Shown here: positions 1-7,789 of the stretch, piece after piece | Position numbering within the stretch: position 1 is the stretch's first letter | Layout of the letters: each line of letters starts with the position of its first letter | Virus record (IMG/VR): IMGVR_UViG_3300048927_000149 | Span: 1-23,336 of that record | Source: a virus | Length of the DNA: 23,336 bases | Reading direction: 5' to 3' (one strand) | Made by a program: the position numbers and the translations under genes | The notes under the pieces: model-generated | The model's database searches: none | Seen by the model: the letters and a program-made list of their open reading frames with translations, nothing else | What the model was told of the DNA's origin: nothing

Positions 1-3000
1 TCCTGGCGCGCAGAGCCTCGATCTTGACCAGGTCTTCCGCCCGGGCGCCGGACAAGCCGAGCGCCTTGGCGTAGTCGTTGGCCGCCTTTACTTGCTGGCG
101 ATACGTGCGCTCGATGGTCAGCGCCTGCGACTGGTACTGCGTCAGGTTGGCCGTCATCAGCTGGGTGCTCACGTCGGCCATGAGGCTGGCGTAGTTCCCC
201 AGCAGGCCGGTCACCTTCTGCACCTGCGTGGCAAGATCGGTGCCGGCAACGCTGGCCAAGTCCTGGAAGTAGTCAACGGCCTTGTTGACCTTCTCCACCT
301 CCATCCCGTTGAGGGCGCGGCCCAGCTCCTCGGCGTTGCCCACCGCCAGCGCGATCGAAGCACTGAGGGCCGAAAACACATCCGACGCTTCGAAGTAGCT
401 ATCCAGCTGGCCGCCGAAGCCCGCTGCCTTCACCGCCTCGGTGAACAGGCGATCGGTCATGTCGGCCAGATAGGCTTCCAGCTGCGCCTTGGCCTCGGCC
501 GAATCGGCAGACAACTGCATCTTGCCCAGCGACACCTTCACTCCGGCCAGTTGCCCGGAGAGATCCACGCCCAGCTGCTTGGCCAGATCAGTGGCTGCGC
601 CTCGCACCTGGCGAGCCGCCATGTCGAACGTGCGATCGATGCCCGGATCCAGCGCACCGTACTGCGTCCACTTCTTGTCCGAGCGGAACAGGCCACCCTT
701 GGCCTTGATATCGGCATAGGACTGGCCGTTGAAGCCACCGAACCCGTAATCGCCGGTGATGCCCTGCCCGGTGACCTTCGGCGCGCTGCGGCCGAACAGC
801 TTGGCGTGGATGCTGGAACCCGACAGGATAGAGGCCGTCTTGTCGTTGAAGCCCAGTCCACGGAACCCCTTATCCGCGAGCCCAACGGCGCCGGCCGTTG
901 CAATCTTGCCGGCCCAGCTCTCGCCGTTGGCAATGTCCCAGCCCTGATCGAACAGCTCGGCATTCTTCATCATGCCGGCGACGATCCAGCCGATGATCGG
1001 CACCGCGGCGGCGGCCGTCGATGCGGCACCGGCACTGGCTGCTGCGGTTCCGCTCGCTGCGGAAGCGCCGCCGCCGGCAAAGGCTGCGACGTTGTTGCCG
1101 AACCCTGCGAGGCTGCCGGCACTGACGCCGCTGCTGGCCGCACCCGCGCCAGCGCTGAACAGCCCCTGCCCCTTCGACAGGAGGCCGGCGATGTTGCTCA
1201 GGTTCTTGCCACCTGCGGCCGATCCGTTTCCGCCAAACAGACCCATGAGGCTGTCCAGGCTGAAGCCTCCACCCTGTCCACTGATTCCGCTCATGATCTG
1301 CGTCTGGATCGGAATAATCAGCTTCTGCTTCGCGATCTCAGCAATCATGTCGCGCAGCCCGCGCTTCGCCGCGTTCTTCAAGCCATCCCACAGATCATCG
1401 AACTTGCGCAACCCATCCACGGCAAAGTCGGCAAACGCATCGACACCGTCGGCCAAGCCAGAGACGAATATGTTGGCCAGCGCCTCGACGTGCGCTGCGG
1501 ATTCCTCAACCTGCAGAGACAGTTCCGCAGCAGCTGCCGCCGCCGCCAGCACGGACCGCTCGTACTCCTCGTAACTGGCTACCCCCTTGGCCAGCGCCAG
1601 TGCCTCCTTGCTACCGGCTGCCTCGACTGCCTTTTGCAGCTCGTCGCGCATGTCCTTCTCGTTTACAAGCTGCCGGCGATACAGCTCACGGGCTCGCCCC
1701 ACCTTGCCCAGCATGACCAGCTCGGTATCGAAGGTTGCCAGCAACTGCTCAGGCCCAGCCATGGCCTTTTCCACCTCCGCCGCGACCTTGGCGTACTCCA
1801 TGGCGCTCTGGCCCATGAGCACGTTGGCGTCGGCCTGGGCAATGTTGCCCTTGGCCAGCAGATCGTTGTACTCAGCCATGTTGCCAAGGTGTTTGGCCAT
1901 GGCCTCGGCCAGCGGCCCCTCCATGGCGCCGGCGGCCTCTTGTGCCTGCTGCCGGTAGCGCGCGATTTCGTCGGCGCGACGCTTCGCCTCGCTGTCTGTC
2001 TTCGCTCGGTCCGCCTTGCCGATATTTCCCGTCGGCCTGTAGGCCAAAGGCTGACCCGGTGCAGATGCGGTTGAATCTACAGTCGCCGATACGCCCCGGA
2101 ATGGGAATGCGGCGATAAGCGAGTCCACCTCCGCCAGTTCACTCTTCACCTTATCCTTGGCGTCGTCGCTGAAGATCCCTTTCCAGTTCTTGAGGCTGTT
2201 CTGCAGCGAACCGCGCCGGGCTTGCAGGTTATCCAACGAGTCGCCATCACTCACCGGCATAAACCCTTTGGATTTGAGCCACCCGGTATAGCTAACGACC
2301 AACTGTCCGAACCCGGCCGCGGCGTCCACCGCAGCCTTACCAAACGCTGTAATGCCATCGGTAGCGCTGCGCATCGCATCTTGCGACTGAGGATCATGCA
2401 GAAGCTTATTCAGCTCGGTGAGAGTCGGAATCACCCCTTGCGCGACCTGAACCTTGACACCCAAGAAAGCCAGTTCCGCTTCCTGCGTGACGCGGCGAAG
2501 ATCGCCCATCGCCTTTGCAGTGTCATTGCTTATGATGGCGCCGGCGGCCTCGGCGGCGTCCCCCCACTGTTTGAATCCATTGCCGCTGTTCCGAAGCAGC
2601 GGGATCAACGCCGCCGAATCGCTCGCGATGGCCTCCATATAGAAGGTCATTTCTGCCTGGGAAAGGTTTGCCTTCTCTAAGCTACTAAAGTAGAGCCCGA
2701 GTGCATCCGGACCAGAGAGCTTGCGCATTTGCTCGGCTGTTACGCCAGTTCGCTTGGCGATGTTCTCAAAGAAGTCGGCCATGGCGCCGCCGCCCGTCTG
2801 AACGTAGTCGCCGATCTTGTCTTGCACGTCCTTGAGGATATCCGCCAACTTCTCATGGCTGATCCCCACAACGTTGGCACCGGCTGCCATGCGCTGGAAA
2901 CTCTGAGACGTTGAACCCGATATCTGAGAGAAGCGCTCGTACTGCAGCGCAAGCTCACTGACCTCTTTTGTCCAAGTGGCGACCGCGGTCCCTGCGGCAA

Positions 3001-3163
3001 CTGCAGCCGTGCCGAGGGCGGTGCCAACGGTCGTAGCGAGGGTGGACAGCGTCTGCTGGATCTGAGCCGACCGCTGCGCGGCTATGCGCTCAGCTTTCCC
3101 CATGTCCTTCTCAAATGAAGCCGTCTTGGCGAGAAGGTCAACGGTGAGGGTATAGAGGGACAT
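1..3163 (-). CDS. Tail tape measure protein (partial, runs off left edge)
   Basis: Sets tail length and is carried inside the tail tube. I checked the frame base by base: it is open from ATG (MSLYTLTVDLLAKTASFEKD) to the left edge, giving at least 1054 residues with no stop. The start has the usual tape-measure form: a short beta-like segment, then a long helical region (about residues 15-45), a weakly hydrophobic Ala/Thr/Gly stretch (45-63) and further coiled-coil-like helices. There are helical stretches around residues 380-560, an Ala-rich low-complexity segment with a hydrophobic patch (VPIIGWIVAGMM, about 720-735), and more helix to the edge. It lies downstream of a terminator-like hairpin and a lipoprotein gene. 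Base composition is mosaic: hand counts give 47% GC at 2641-2700 but 70% at 1141-1200, suggesting that the N-terminal part was exchanged. Family call is confident from size, helicity and tail context; the true C-terminus is not seen. Confidence 0.9.
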   Translation of the reverse strand, partial: MSLYTLTVDLLAKTASFEKDMGKAERIAAQRSAQIQQTLSTLATTVGTALGTAAVAAGTAVATWTKEVSELALQYERFSQISGSTSQSFQRMAAGANVVGISHEKLADILKDVQDKIGDYVQTGGGAMADFFENIAKRTGVTAEQMRKLSGPDALGLYFSSLEKANLSQAEMTFYMEAIASDSAALIPLLRNSGNGFKQWGDAAEAAGAIISNDTAKAMGDLRRVTQEAELAFLGVKVQVAQGVIPTLTELNKLLHDPQSQDAMRSATDGITAFGKAAVDAAAGFGQLVVSYTGWLKSKGFMPVSDGDSLDNLQARRGSLQNSLKNWKGIFSDDAKDKVKSELAEVDSLIAAFPFRGVSATVDSTASAPGQPLAYRPTGNIGKADRAKTDSEAKRRADEIARYRQQAQEAAGAMEGPLAEAMAKHLGNMAEYNDLLAKGNIAQADANVLMGQSAMEYAKVAAEVEKAMAGPEQLLATFDTELVMLGKVGRARELYRRQLVNEKDMRDELQKAVEAAGSKEALALAKGVASYEEYERSVLAAAAAAAELSLQVEESAAHVEALANIFVSGLADGVDAFADFAVDGLRKFDDLWDGLKNAAKRGLRDMIAEIAKQKLIIPIQTQIMSGISGQGGGFSLDSLMGLFGGNGSAAGGKNLSNIAGLLSKGQGLFSAGAGAASSGVSAGSLAGFGNNVAAFAGGGASAASGTAAASAGAASTAAAAVPIIGWIVAGMMKNAELFDQGWDIANGESWAGKIATAGAVGLADKGFRGLGFNDKTASILSGSSIHAKLFGRSAPKVTGQGITGDYGFGGFNGQSYADIKAKGGLFRSDKKWTQYGALDPGIDRTFDMAARQVRGAATDLAKQLGVDLSGQLAGVKVSLGKMQLSADSAEAKAQLEAYLADMTDRLFTEAVKAAGFGGQLDSYFEASDVFSALSASIALAVGNAEELGRALNGMEVEKVNKAVDYFQDLASVAGTDLATQVQKVTGLLGNYASLMADVSTQLMTANLTQYQSQALTIERTYRQQVKAANDYAKALGLSGARAEDLVKIEALRAR

Positions 3164-3177
3164 GCTCAGCTCCTGAT

Positions 3178-3205
3178 GAAAGAAAGGCCCGCTTGCGCGG
3201 GCCTT
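3178..3205 (-). terminator. Rho-independent terminator upstream of the tape measure gene
   Basis: Perfect 9-bp stem AAGGCCCGC / GCGGGCCTT (3184-3192 and 3197-3205). Read on the minus strand it has a GCAA tetraloop and is followed by TTTCTTTC. It lies between the lipoprotein stop (3222) and the tape measure ATG (3163). Confidence 0.8.
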
Positions 3206-3221
3206 GTCTCGGTCTGCTGGG

Positions 3222-3653
3222 CTACTGAATCACTCCCAGACAGTTCTTGTTGAAGTAATCCGTGAACGCACGTTGCGTCCCCACCCCTGTTCGCTCCAGC
3301 GCCCTTCGCTTATCCAGCGCACGCTCAAGCGTGTACGCCTCGATCTCCTGGGCGCTCTTGTCAGGGTAGATCGTTGCAAACCTCCGCTGAGACTCCGCCA
3401 CCCACTTCTTCCACAGCTCTACATCGCCCATTTTCAGGGTGGCGCCGGTGCAGGTCACAACAGCGGTGATATCTGTGTCCGGTAGTGGCCGGGCCTTATC
3501 TGCTGCGGGCGCATCGCCAGGCGCGGGCTTTCCTGCCCCCGTGGAAGCCGCCTCACTGCTCTCCGGCGGCTCTACCCTCGGTGCAGCTGGCTGTTCCTGT
3601 CGCGAGCAGGCGCAAAGCAGCAACAATGAAATCGCAATCCATTTTTTGTCCAC
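3222..3653 (-). CDS. Small phage lipoprotein in the tail operon
   Basis: A 143-residue predicted lipoprotein. It begins at a GTG preceded by AAGGA about 8 bases upstream. The N-terminus is a classic type II signal: basic MDKK, hydrophobic core WIAISLLLL, then lipobox LCAC with Cys16 as the lipidated residue. The next residue is Ser, which by the +2 rule favours the outer membrane. A Pro/Ala/Glu-rich linker (about 20-60) precedes a mostly helical domain (60-143) with two cysteines (in VTCTG and NKNCLG). I do not recognise the family. Its place between tail genes, followed at once by a terminator, recalls moron lipoproteins. Lambda Bor, T5 Llp and other phage lipoproteins block superinfection or alter the host surface, so superinfection exclusion is a reasonable but unproven guess. 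Confidence 0.75.
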   Translation of the reverse strand: MDKKWIAISLLLLCACSRQEQPAAPRVEPPESSEAASTGAGKPAPGDAPAADKARPLPDTDITAVVTCTGATLKMGDVELWKKWVAESQRRFATIYPDKSAQEIEAYTLERALDKRRALERTGVGTQRAFTDYFNKNCLGVIQ

Positions 3654-3708
3654 ACGATGGTTCCTTGGTCAGAGCCTTGATTCTTACATGGGACAATGGT
3701 GGCTCGAT

Positions 3709-4470
3709 CTAGGCGGGAACCTCTTCGAACTCCATGTATCCTGTGAAGTACTGTCGGCTGATGTTTTCCGCGCTCGGAAGCTGGGTCGGGTAGCCGTAGA
3801 GCGCAGACCGAGCCGCAAGCTGCGGGTTGAAGGCCTTCGTGTCCATCTCGCGGTATTGAGGAATGACACAGGATCGGCGTCGCCCAGAAAGCGCCGCCCC
3901 GACCGTTTCCCAGTCTCTCCCGTTCAAACCGCCGCCGCGCACAACGTCCGTAGCCCGGCCCGACAGGTTGCAGCTCAGCCTGCGGTACAGCGCACCGGGA
4001 ACCGTGTTGACCTGGCCACCCTTCGTACGCGCGTGCACGCTGGTGTCGATCATGGCCACCGCCCAGCCGTCGGTGATCCCCACGTCCACAGCCTGGAAGA
4101 TCGCGATCTCGCCTACATCCACGTTCGTTGCGGTCGTGGCAATCTCGACCGACACCGTCGACAGCAGTGGAGCCTCCTCGGGAAAGAGCCAGGCGCACAC
4201 GCTGCCGTCCGGCAATCGCACCGTGGTGCCGGTCGCGCCGGCGGCGGTGACTGACACGCCCGGGGGCAGAGTGAGGCCAAGCACGGCGACGATGGCCGGC
4301 ACCACGGCATCGGCGAGCGTGATCGTGATCGCCAGCGAACCCGTGCGCCGGATCCGCGATGCCCGCCCTGGCTTGCCATCGAAGAGCGCCGAGCCCTGAT
4401 CCGTGCTGAGCCAGGTTCCACCGGTGAGGGTGACTGTCTGGACAGCCGGCATTCCATATCCAATCAGCAC
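3709..4470 (-). CDS. Tail-associated structural protein (253 aa), function unknown
   Basis: I do not recognise a named family. The start is GTG at 4470, with GGGGAT upstream at good spacing and only four bases after the preceding stop; an in-frame ATG at 4452 is the alternative. The first 150 residues look beta-rich: short alternating hydrophobic/polar strands with Thr, Val and Gly (TVTLTGGTWLST, SLAITITLADAVVPAI, TVSVEIATTATNVDV). This is common in tail-tip, fibre-base and decoration proteins. The C-terminal third has charged and aromatic segments and ends near YFTGYMEFEEVPA. It is transcribed directly after the 655-residue tip-like protein, and the two are probably partners in the same tail structure. 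The position before rather than after the tape measure gene is unusual. The role is inferred from context only. Confidence 0.65.
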   Translation of the reverse strand: MLIGYGMPAVQTVTLTGGTWLSTDQGSALFDGKPGRASRIRRTGSLAITITLADAVVPAIVAVLGLTLPPGVSVTAAGATGTTVRLPDGSVCAWLFPEEAPLLSTVSVEIATTATNVDVGEIAIFQAVDVGITDGWAVAMIDTSVHARTKGGQVNTVPGALYRRLSCNLSGRATDVVRGGGLNGRDWETVGAALSGRRRSCVIPQYREMDTKAFNPQLAARSALYGYPTQLPSAENISRQYFTGYMEFEEVPA

Positions 4471-4474
4471 GTCT

Positions 4475-6442
4475 TCATCCCCACACCGTCAGCACCACGT
4501 CCCCCGTGGCCGGGTTGCGTTCCACGCGCCGCACCAGCACCGGCTTGCCGTCTTCGAGGCCGTAGCGGCTGTAGGTGAGCCTGCCAATTTGCCCCGGCAG
4601 CGGCGCCAGATCCTGATCACCACGCACCGCGAGCTGGTAGAAGTAGCGCTGCACCTGGTACATGCCAAGGATGCGGTCGATCTCAACCTGAGCATCGGCT
4701 GCGTGCCAGAACAGCGAGACGACAGGATCGGCAGCTTCCGCCCGCTGGTAGTGAGCGTGCAGCGGGCCTGCCCCGTATACCTGCCCCCGGAAAAGCCCGG
4801 TCAGCTCGTCGCGGCGGGGCTGCGGCACGTCGAGCACGTCGGTGACCAGGTCGGATGCAGCCAGCGCCTGACCATTGGGCCGGTATGCCATGCGCCGGGT
4901 CAGGTTCGGTGCATCGTCGGGCACCATGACCAGATCAGCCGCCAGATCCGCCTCGGACAGGTCGAAGGCAAATTGGCCCACGTGCGCCTCGGGAGCGGTC
5001 ACGCGCACGAAGCGCAGCACACCTGCTGGATCTTGATAGCAACCTGCCCCGTAGCTGGGCAAGATCGCGTTCAGCGCCGCTCGGCCCGTGATGGCCGTTC
5101 CAGCGTAGTAGCCGATGCCCAGATAGCCCGAGGCCAGGTCAATCACCGCGCAGTCACTCGATGACCAGGCAGCGCGATCAAGGCGCGCCATTATGTCGCC
5201 CACCGCCTGCTCCAACCGGGCCGGCATCATGCCCGCACCGATGCTGGAAGCGTCAACAACGACCGGCGTCACGGGCGGGGACTTCAACAGCAGCTGCTGA
5301 CCGTCCGGCGCCTCGTTATAGGTGTTGGTCTCCATCAGGTCGCCGCGATCCATCACGGCGTTGATGTAGACCCGGCCGTCCGCCACAAACATGGAGGTCG
5401 CATCCGAGTTGGCCCCCATCGCCGGGATGCTGGCCACTGCGCCGATCACCACCGGCTGCGGCTTCCACGCCAGCGAGGCAATATTCGGCAGGAACACGCC
5501 CCGGTTGATTGTCTCATCCAGATAGTCGTGCGCGTCGCGCAGGTGCAGCGTCTTCGTGCCGTCGTCGTTGACCTCGATTTGCTCGATCGCACAGCGGAAC
5601 GCGGGCATGGCGTCGGCTCGCATGCCGCTTTCAGAGGCCAGCAGGATCTGCACCGAGCTGCCAGAGGCCCCCGTTCCTGCCATTCCGTCCAGCAGGCCAT
5701 CTGCATCGACCACGACACACTCGGCTGCCGCAGCCTGGGACACCGGATCACCGCCCCATGGCCAGAACGCCAGTTCCTGTATCAGGTTGACGCCCTCGGC
5801 CACCAACCCCTCATAGCGGGCGTTTGCGGGGCTATCGCCCGGGGCCGAAAGCCAGTCAACGTCGGCCAGGCGCGTGGCCGTGGCCGCTGCAGCAGGGAAC
5901 CGCCAACCGGCCGCCGCCGCTTCGCTACGCGGCCCCCACTGTCCAGCATTGACCGCCAGGCAAAGACCGCCGGCCTTGGTGGCACCCAACGATGCGGCGA
6001 AGTACAGCGGCCCGGACAGCTGCAGCTCCTGCAGATGCACCTGCACACCGTTGAGGAACAGGCGCAGCTGACGCGGGGTGCCGAACACCACCTGCAGCCC
6101 GACAATGTCGCCATGGGCGATCACCGGCAGCCCGGTTGCGATCCCTCCGCCAGCCTGCAGCAGGCGCCCGGCACCAAGGTCCCAGCCGATGCTGGCAACT
6201 TCTGCGCCCAACGCCTTGTTCAGCGCCGCCGAAGCCGTGGCGAACCCGACAAGTGCGGACATGGTGTCGTCGCCCCAAGCAGCGAACTCGACGCCCACCG
6301 TGCCGGCATCGAGACTGAAATCGGAGCGTGCATGGCTGGCCAGCGCAGTGGCGCCGGTGGTGGCCAAGGTCAACCCACCATCACGGGCGGCGAGCAGCGG
6401 GCCGATGGGGGTGGCGGCGAAGCGCCCGAAAGTGTCGGTCAT
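4475..6442 (-). CDS. Tail tip/fibre-like protein with possible N-terminal SPRY-type domain
   Basis: A 655-residue structural protein starting three bases after the stop of the chaperone frameshift frame. Residues about 25-172 read like a SPRY/B30.2 (concanavalin-like) beta-sandwich: paired strands around SALVGFATAS and SIGWDL, then GDIVGLQVVF, LRLFLNGVQV, LYFAASLG and LAVNAGQWG. These correspond to the G-D-x-I-G, F-x-N-G and W/F-x-A-V-S-L-G signposts of that fold. The C-terminal half (about 280-655) resembles the tip/hub-like tail proteins in which a beta-rich body (TLHLRDAHDYLDE, GLFRGQVYG, GRLTYSRYGLEDGKPVLVRRVE) carries a receptor-binding or attachment part. SPRY-like modules in phage tails usually serve carbohydrate or protein binding, so host recognition is a fair inference. 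The fold assignment comes from reading the sequence by eye; the structural role is fairly sure, the exact component is not. Confidence 0.7.
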   Translation of the reverse strand: MTDTFGRFAATPIGPLLAARDGGLTLATTGATALASHARSDFSLDAGTVGVEFAAWGDDTMSALVGFATASAALNKALGAEVASIGWDLGAGRLLQAGGGIATGLPVIAHGDIVGLQVVFGTPRQLRLFLNGVQVHLQELQLSGPLYFAASLGATKAGGLCLAVNAGQWGPRSEAAAAGWRFPAAAATATRLADVDWLSAPGDSPANARYEGLVAEGVNLIQELAFWPWGGDPVSQAAAAECVVVDADGLLDGMAGTGASGSSVQILLASESGMRADAMPAFRCAIEQIEVNDDGTKTLHLRDAHDYLDETINRGVFLPNIASLAWKPQPVVIGAVASIPAMGANSDATSMFVADGRVYINAVMDRGDLMETNTYNEAPDGQQLLLKSPPVTPVVVDASSIGAGMMPARLEQAVGDIMARLDRAAWSSSDCAVIDLASGYLGIGYYAGTAITGRAALNAILPSYGAGCYQDPAGVLRFVRVTAPEAHVGQFAFDLSEADLAADLVMVPDDAPNLTRRMAYRPNGQALAASDLVTDVLDVPQPRRDELTGLFRGQVYGAGPLHAHYQRAEAADPVVSLFWHAADAQVEIDRILGMYQVQRYFYQLAVRGDQDLAPLPGQIGRLTYSRYGLEDGKPVLVRRVERNPATGDVVLTVWG

Positions 6443-6445
6443 GGG

Positions 6446-7110
6446 TCACCCAAGAGAGTCGAACCAGTCCTCTGCCTCGTCCTCGTCGGATCGGGGCACA
6501 AGGGCGTCTAGGTAGTGCTGCATGCCGCGCTTTGTGCCGCCCTGGCTATGTGCAGCGGTGATGTACGCGACGAAGGCGGCGGGCTTCTGGTGGACGCTCA
6601 CCGGGTCAATGGGGTTTCGCTTGTGAAACTCCCACCACCACAGGAACTCCCGGCGCGACATGGTGGATCGCAACTCTGCCACTGTGCGATGCAGATGGCC
6701 GGCTAGGACATGCCAGAACCAATCCTCGCCGCGCAGCCTTAGCCGTTTCCCGCTTCTTCCCGCTGGGCCTCAGCATCACTTCCGAAGCCGGCGTGCTTGA
6801 GCGCGATAGCCTGCAGACTGGCCGCAACCTTCGGCTTCAGCTCGCCGGCCTGTTGTTCACTGAGTACACGCTTGCCGTTCTCATCGCAGATCGTGGCTGC
6901 GATCAGCTTGGCACGATCGGCTGTGCTCCACAGCTGGCGGAACTCGGTATCCGGCAGCGCGCGCACGAAGAATTCCGCCTTGGTGCCGTCCGGCAGTTCG
7001 ATGGTGTCCGGCTGCACGTCCTTTGTGGCGAACATACCGGCGCTGGTGAACGTCTGAAGGATGCTCACCGCCCCTGCCAGGGCTTCGTTACTGTCGTTGG
7101 TCTTGCTCAC
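6446..7110 (-). CDS. Tail assembly chaperone G-T fusion made by -1 ribosomal frameshifting
   Basis: The long form of the tail chaperone, equivalent to lambda gpGT, which coats the tape measure and recruits tube subunits. Ribosomes start at the G ATG (7110) and slip back one base at GGGAAAC (6745-6751). They then continue in the overlapping frame to the TGA at 6446. The product would be 221 residues: 122 from G plus 99 from the T frame. The T frame is open across the G stop and reads RLRLRGEDWFWHVLAG, then a second helical part around MSRREFLWWWEFHKRN, and ends EDWFDSLG. Tryptophan-rich GEDWFWHV and REF..WW sections are typical of phage T domains. The T frame has no ribosome-binding site at its first ATG (6682), so expression by frameshift is the sensible reading. 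The overlap geometry and heptamer are seen directly; efficiency is not known. Confidence 0.85.
6739..7110 (-). CDS. Tail assembly chaperone G (short form)
   Basis: The 123-residue in-frame product, equivalent to lambda gpG, which with the G-T form binds the tape measure during tail assembly and is absent from the finished tail. It starts with MSKTNDSNEALAGAVSILQT. It contains the usual chaperone core (TIELPDGTKAEFFVRALPDTEFRQLW), in which a beta-hairpin with a Pro-Asp-Gly turn is followed by helices, and it ends with a charged tail (AQREEAGNG). The stop TAA comes five bases beyond the AAC of the slippery heptamer. The gene follows the tail tube gene but is separated from it by about 125 bases holding a strong hairpin. 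The expected order tube, G, GT is kept; the tape measure, normally next, is displaced by three genes. Confidence 0.85.
   Translation of the reverse strand: MSKTNDSNEALAGAVSILQTFTSAGMFATKDVQPDTIELPDGTKAEFFVRALPDTEFRQLWSTADRAKLIAATICDENGKRVLSEQQAGELKPKVAASLQAIALKHAGFGSDAEAQREEAGNG
6745..6751 (-). promoter_or_regulatory. Slippery heptamer for -1 frameshift (GGGAAAC)
   Basis: On the minus strand the zero frame reads GCG GGA AAC GGC TAA, so G GGA AAC is a perfect X XXY YYZ heptamer in the correct phase, close to lambda's GGGAAAG. It lies five codons before the end of the G gene including the stop. The -1 frame then stays open for 99 codons. Confidence 0.88.
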
Positions 7111-7184
7111 GGGCCGTTTCCTTGAATGGCGACAGGGCGCGCGGGCCGCGCACGGCTAACACGCGGAGGATCCGCACGCCCTGC

Positions 7185-7211
7185 CAAAGAGAAGGCCCAC
7201 CGAAGTGGGCC
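7185..7211 (-). terminator. Rho-independent terminator between tail tube and chaperone genes
   Basis: Perfect 7-bp stem GGCCCAC / GTGGGCC (7194-7200 and 7205-7211). In the minus-strand RNA it has a UUCG tetraloop, one of the most stable loops known, followed by TTCTCTTTG. It lies in the 126-base gap between the tail tube stop (7237) and the G start (7110). The rest of that gap holds no gene that I can support. Confidence 0.75.
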
Positions 7212-7236
7212 GAAAGAGAGAGCGCCGTTGTTGCGG

Positions 7237-7710
7237 TCAGGGCGTCGGGCGGTGGGTGGTGACAGCGCCCGAGCCACGGATGGTCATCGCGGCCTTCCAC
7301 ACATCGTTGTCGGCCACCGTCACAGCAAAGTTCTGCACGAAGCCATTGAACTGCTTCGACACAACCGTCGTCGGCGGGGTGATGACACCATCGACTGCCA
7401 CCGGCTTGGCCGCGCCAGCCGTTTCGCTGGCTGGCGCGGTGACCAGGAAGTTGACCACCGCGCCAGTGCGGTGCAGTTCCTCCAGCGCCTCGGAATCGAC
7501 GGAGTCATAGATCACCTCGATGCTCGTGCTGCCGGTCGCCTTGCGACCAGCGACGAACTGGTCCCAATCGTCATCGAAGTCCGAGATATCGATTTCCGAG
7601 GCCTGGCCATCAGGGAAGCCGATCGTACGGACACGGGTCACCTTGATGACCTCCGCCTCGCCGATGGCGATGAACAGCTGGGTGTGCTTCGACTTGAGTA
7701 CCTGTCCCAT
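7237..7710 (-). CDS. Major tail tube protein
   Basis: The subunit that polymerises around the tape measure to form the tail tube of a non-contractile or flexible tail. The start (ATG 7710, MGQVLKSKHTQLFIAIG) is set by AAGGAAACCCCT just upstream; an extension further upstream would run into the preceding gene region and has no start signal. At 157 residues it is in the usual range for lambda V/HK97-type tube subunits without a C-terminal Ig domain. It shows the expected sequence of strands (TQLFIAIGEAEVIKVTRVRTIGFP, STSIEVIYD, VVNFLVTAPAS, FNGFVQNFAVTVADNDVWKAAMTIRGSG), including the late 'nnvwka..tir.sG' segment common in tube proteins. It is unusually isolated: terminator-like hairpins lie on both sides (7747-7767 and 7185-7211), as if expressed as a separate mRNA segment. 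Confidence 0.85.
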   Translation of the reverse strand: MGQVLKSKHTQLFIAIGEAEVIKVTRVRTIGFPDGQASEIDISDFDDDWDQFVAGRKATGSTSIEVIYDSVDSEALEELHRTGAVVNFLVTAPASETAGAAKPVAVDGVITPPTTVVSKQFNGFVQNFAVTVADNDVWKAAMTIRGSGAVTTHRPTP

Positions 7711-7746
7711 AGGGGTTTCCTTGCGTTGTGCCCGTCGCCGGGTATG

Positions 7747-7767
7747 AAAAAGGCCCCTTGCGGGGCC
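7747..7767 (-). terminator. Rho-independent terminator upstream of tail tube gene
   Basis: Perfect 6-bp stem GGCCCC / GGGGCC (7752-7757 and 7762-7767). In minus-strand RNA it has a GCAA tetraloop and is followed directly by five T residues. It sits between the DUF3168-like gene stop (7790) and the tail tube ATG (7710). Confidence 0.8.
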
Positions 7768-7789
7768 GGTGGATTGCCGTTGAGTTGGG

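Noticed and set aside
92-2074. Long open frame on the plus strand (660 codons)
   Set aside because: It is exactly in phase with the codons of the tape measure gene on the minus strand; GC-rich coding DNA often leaves the opposite strand open. Its composition is low-complexity and there is no start signal.
6446-6682. A stand-alone 78-residue gene starting at ATG 6682
   Set aside because: No ribosome-binding site; the frame extends upstream to the slippery heptamer, so it is the C-terminal part of the G-T fusion.
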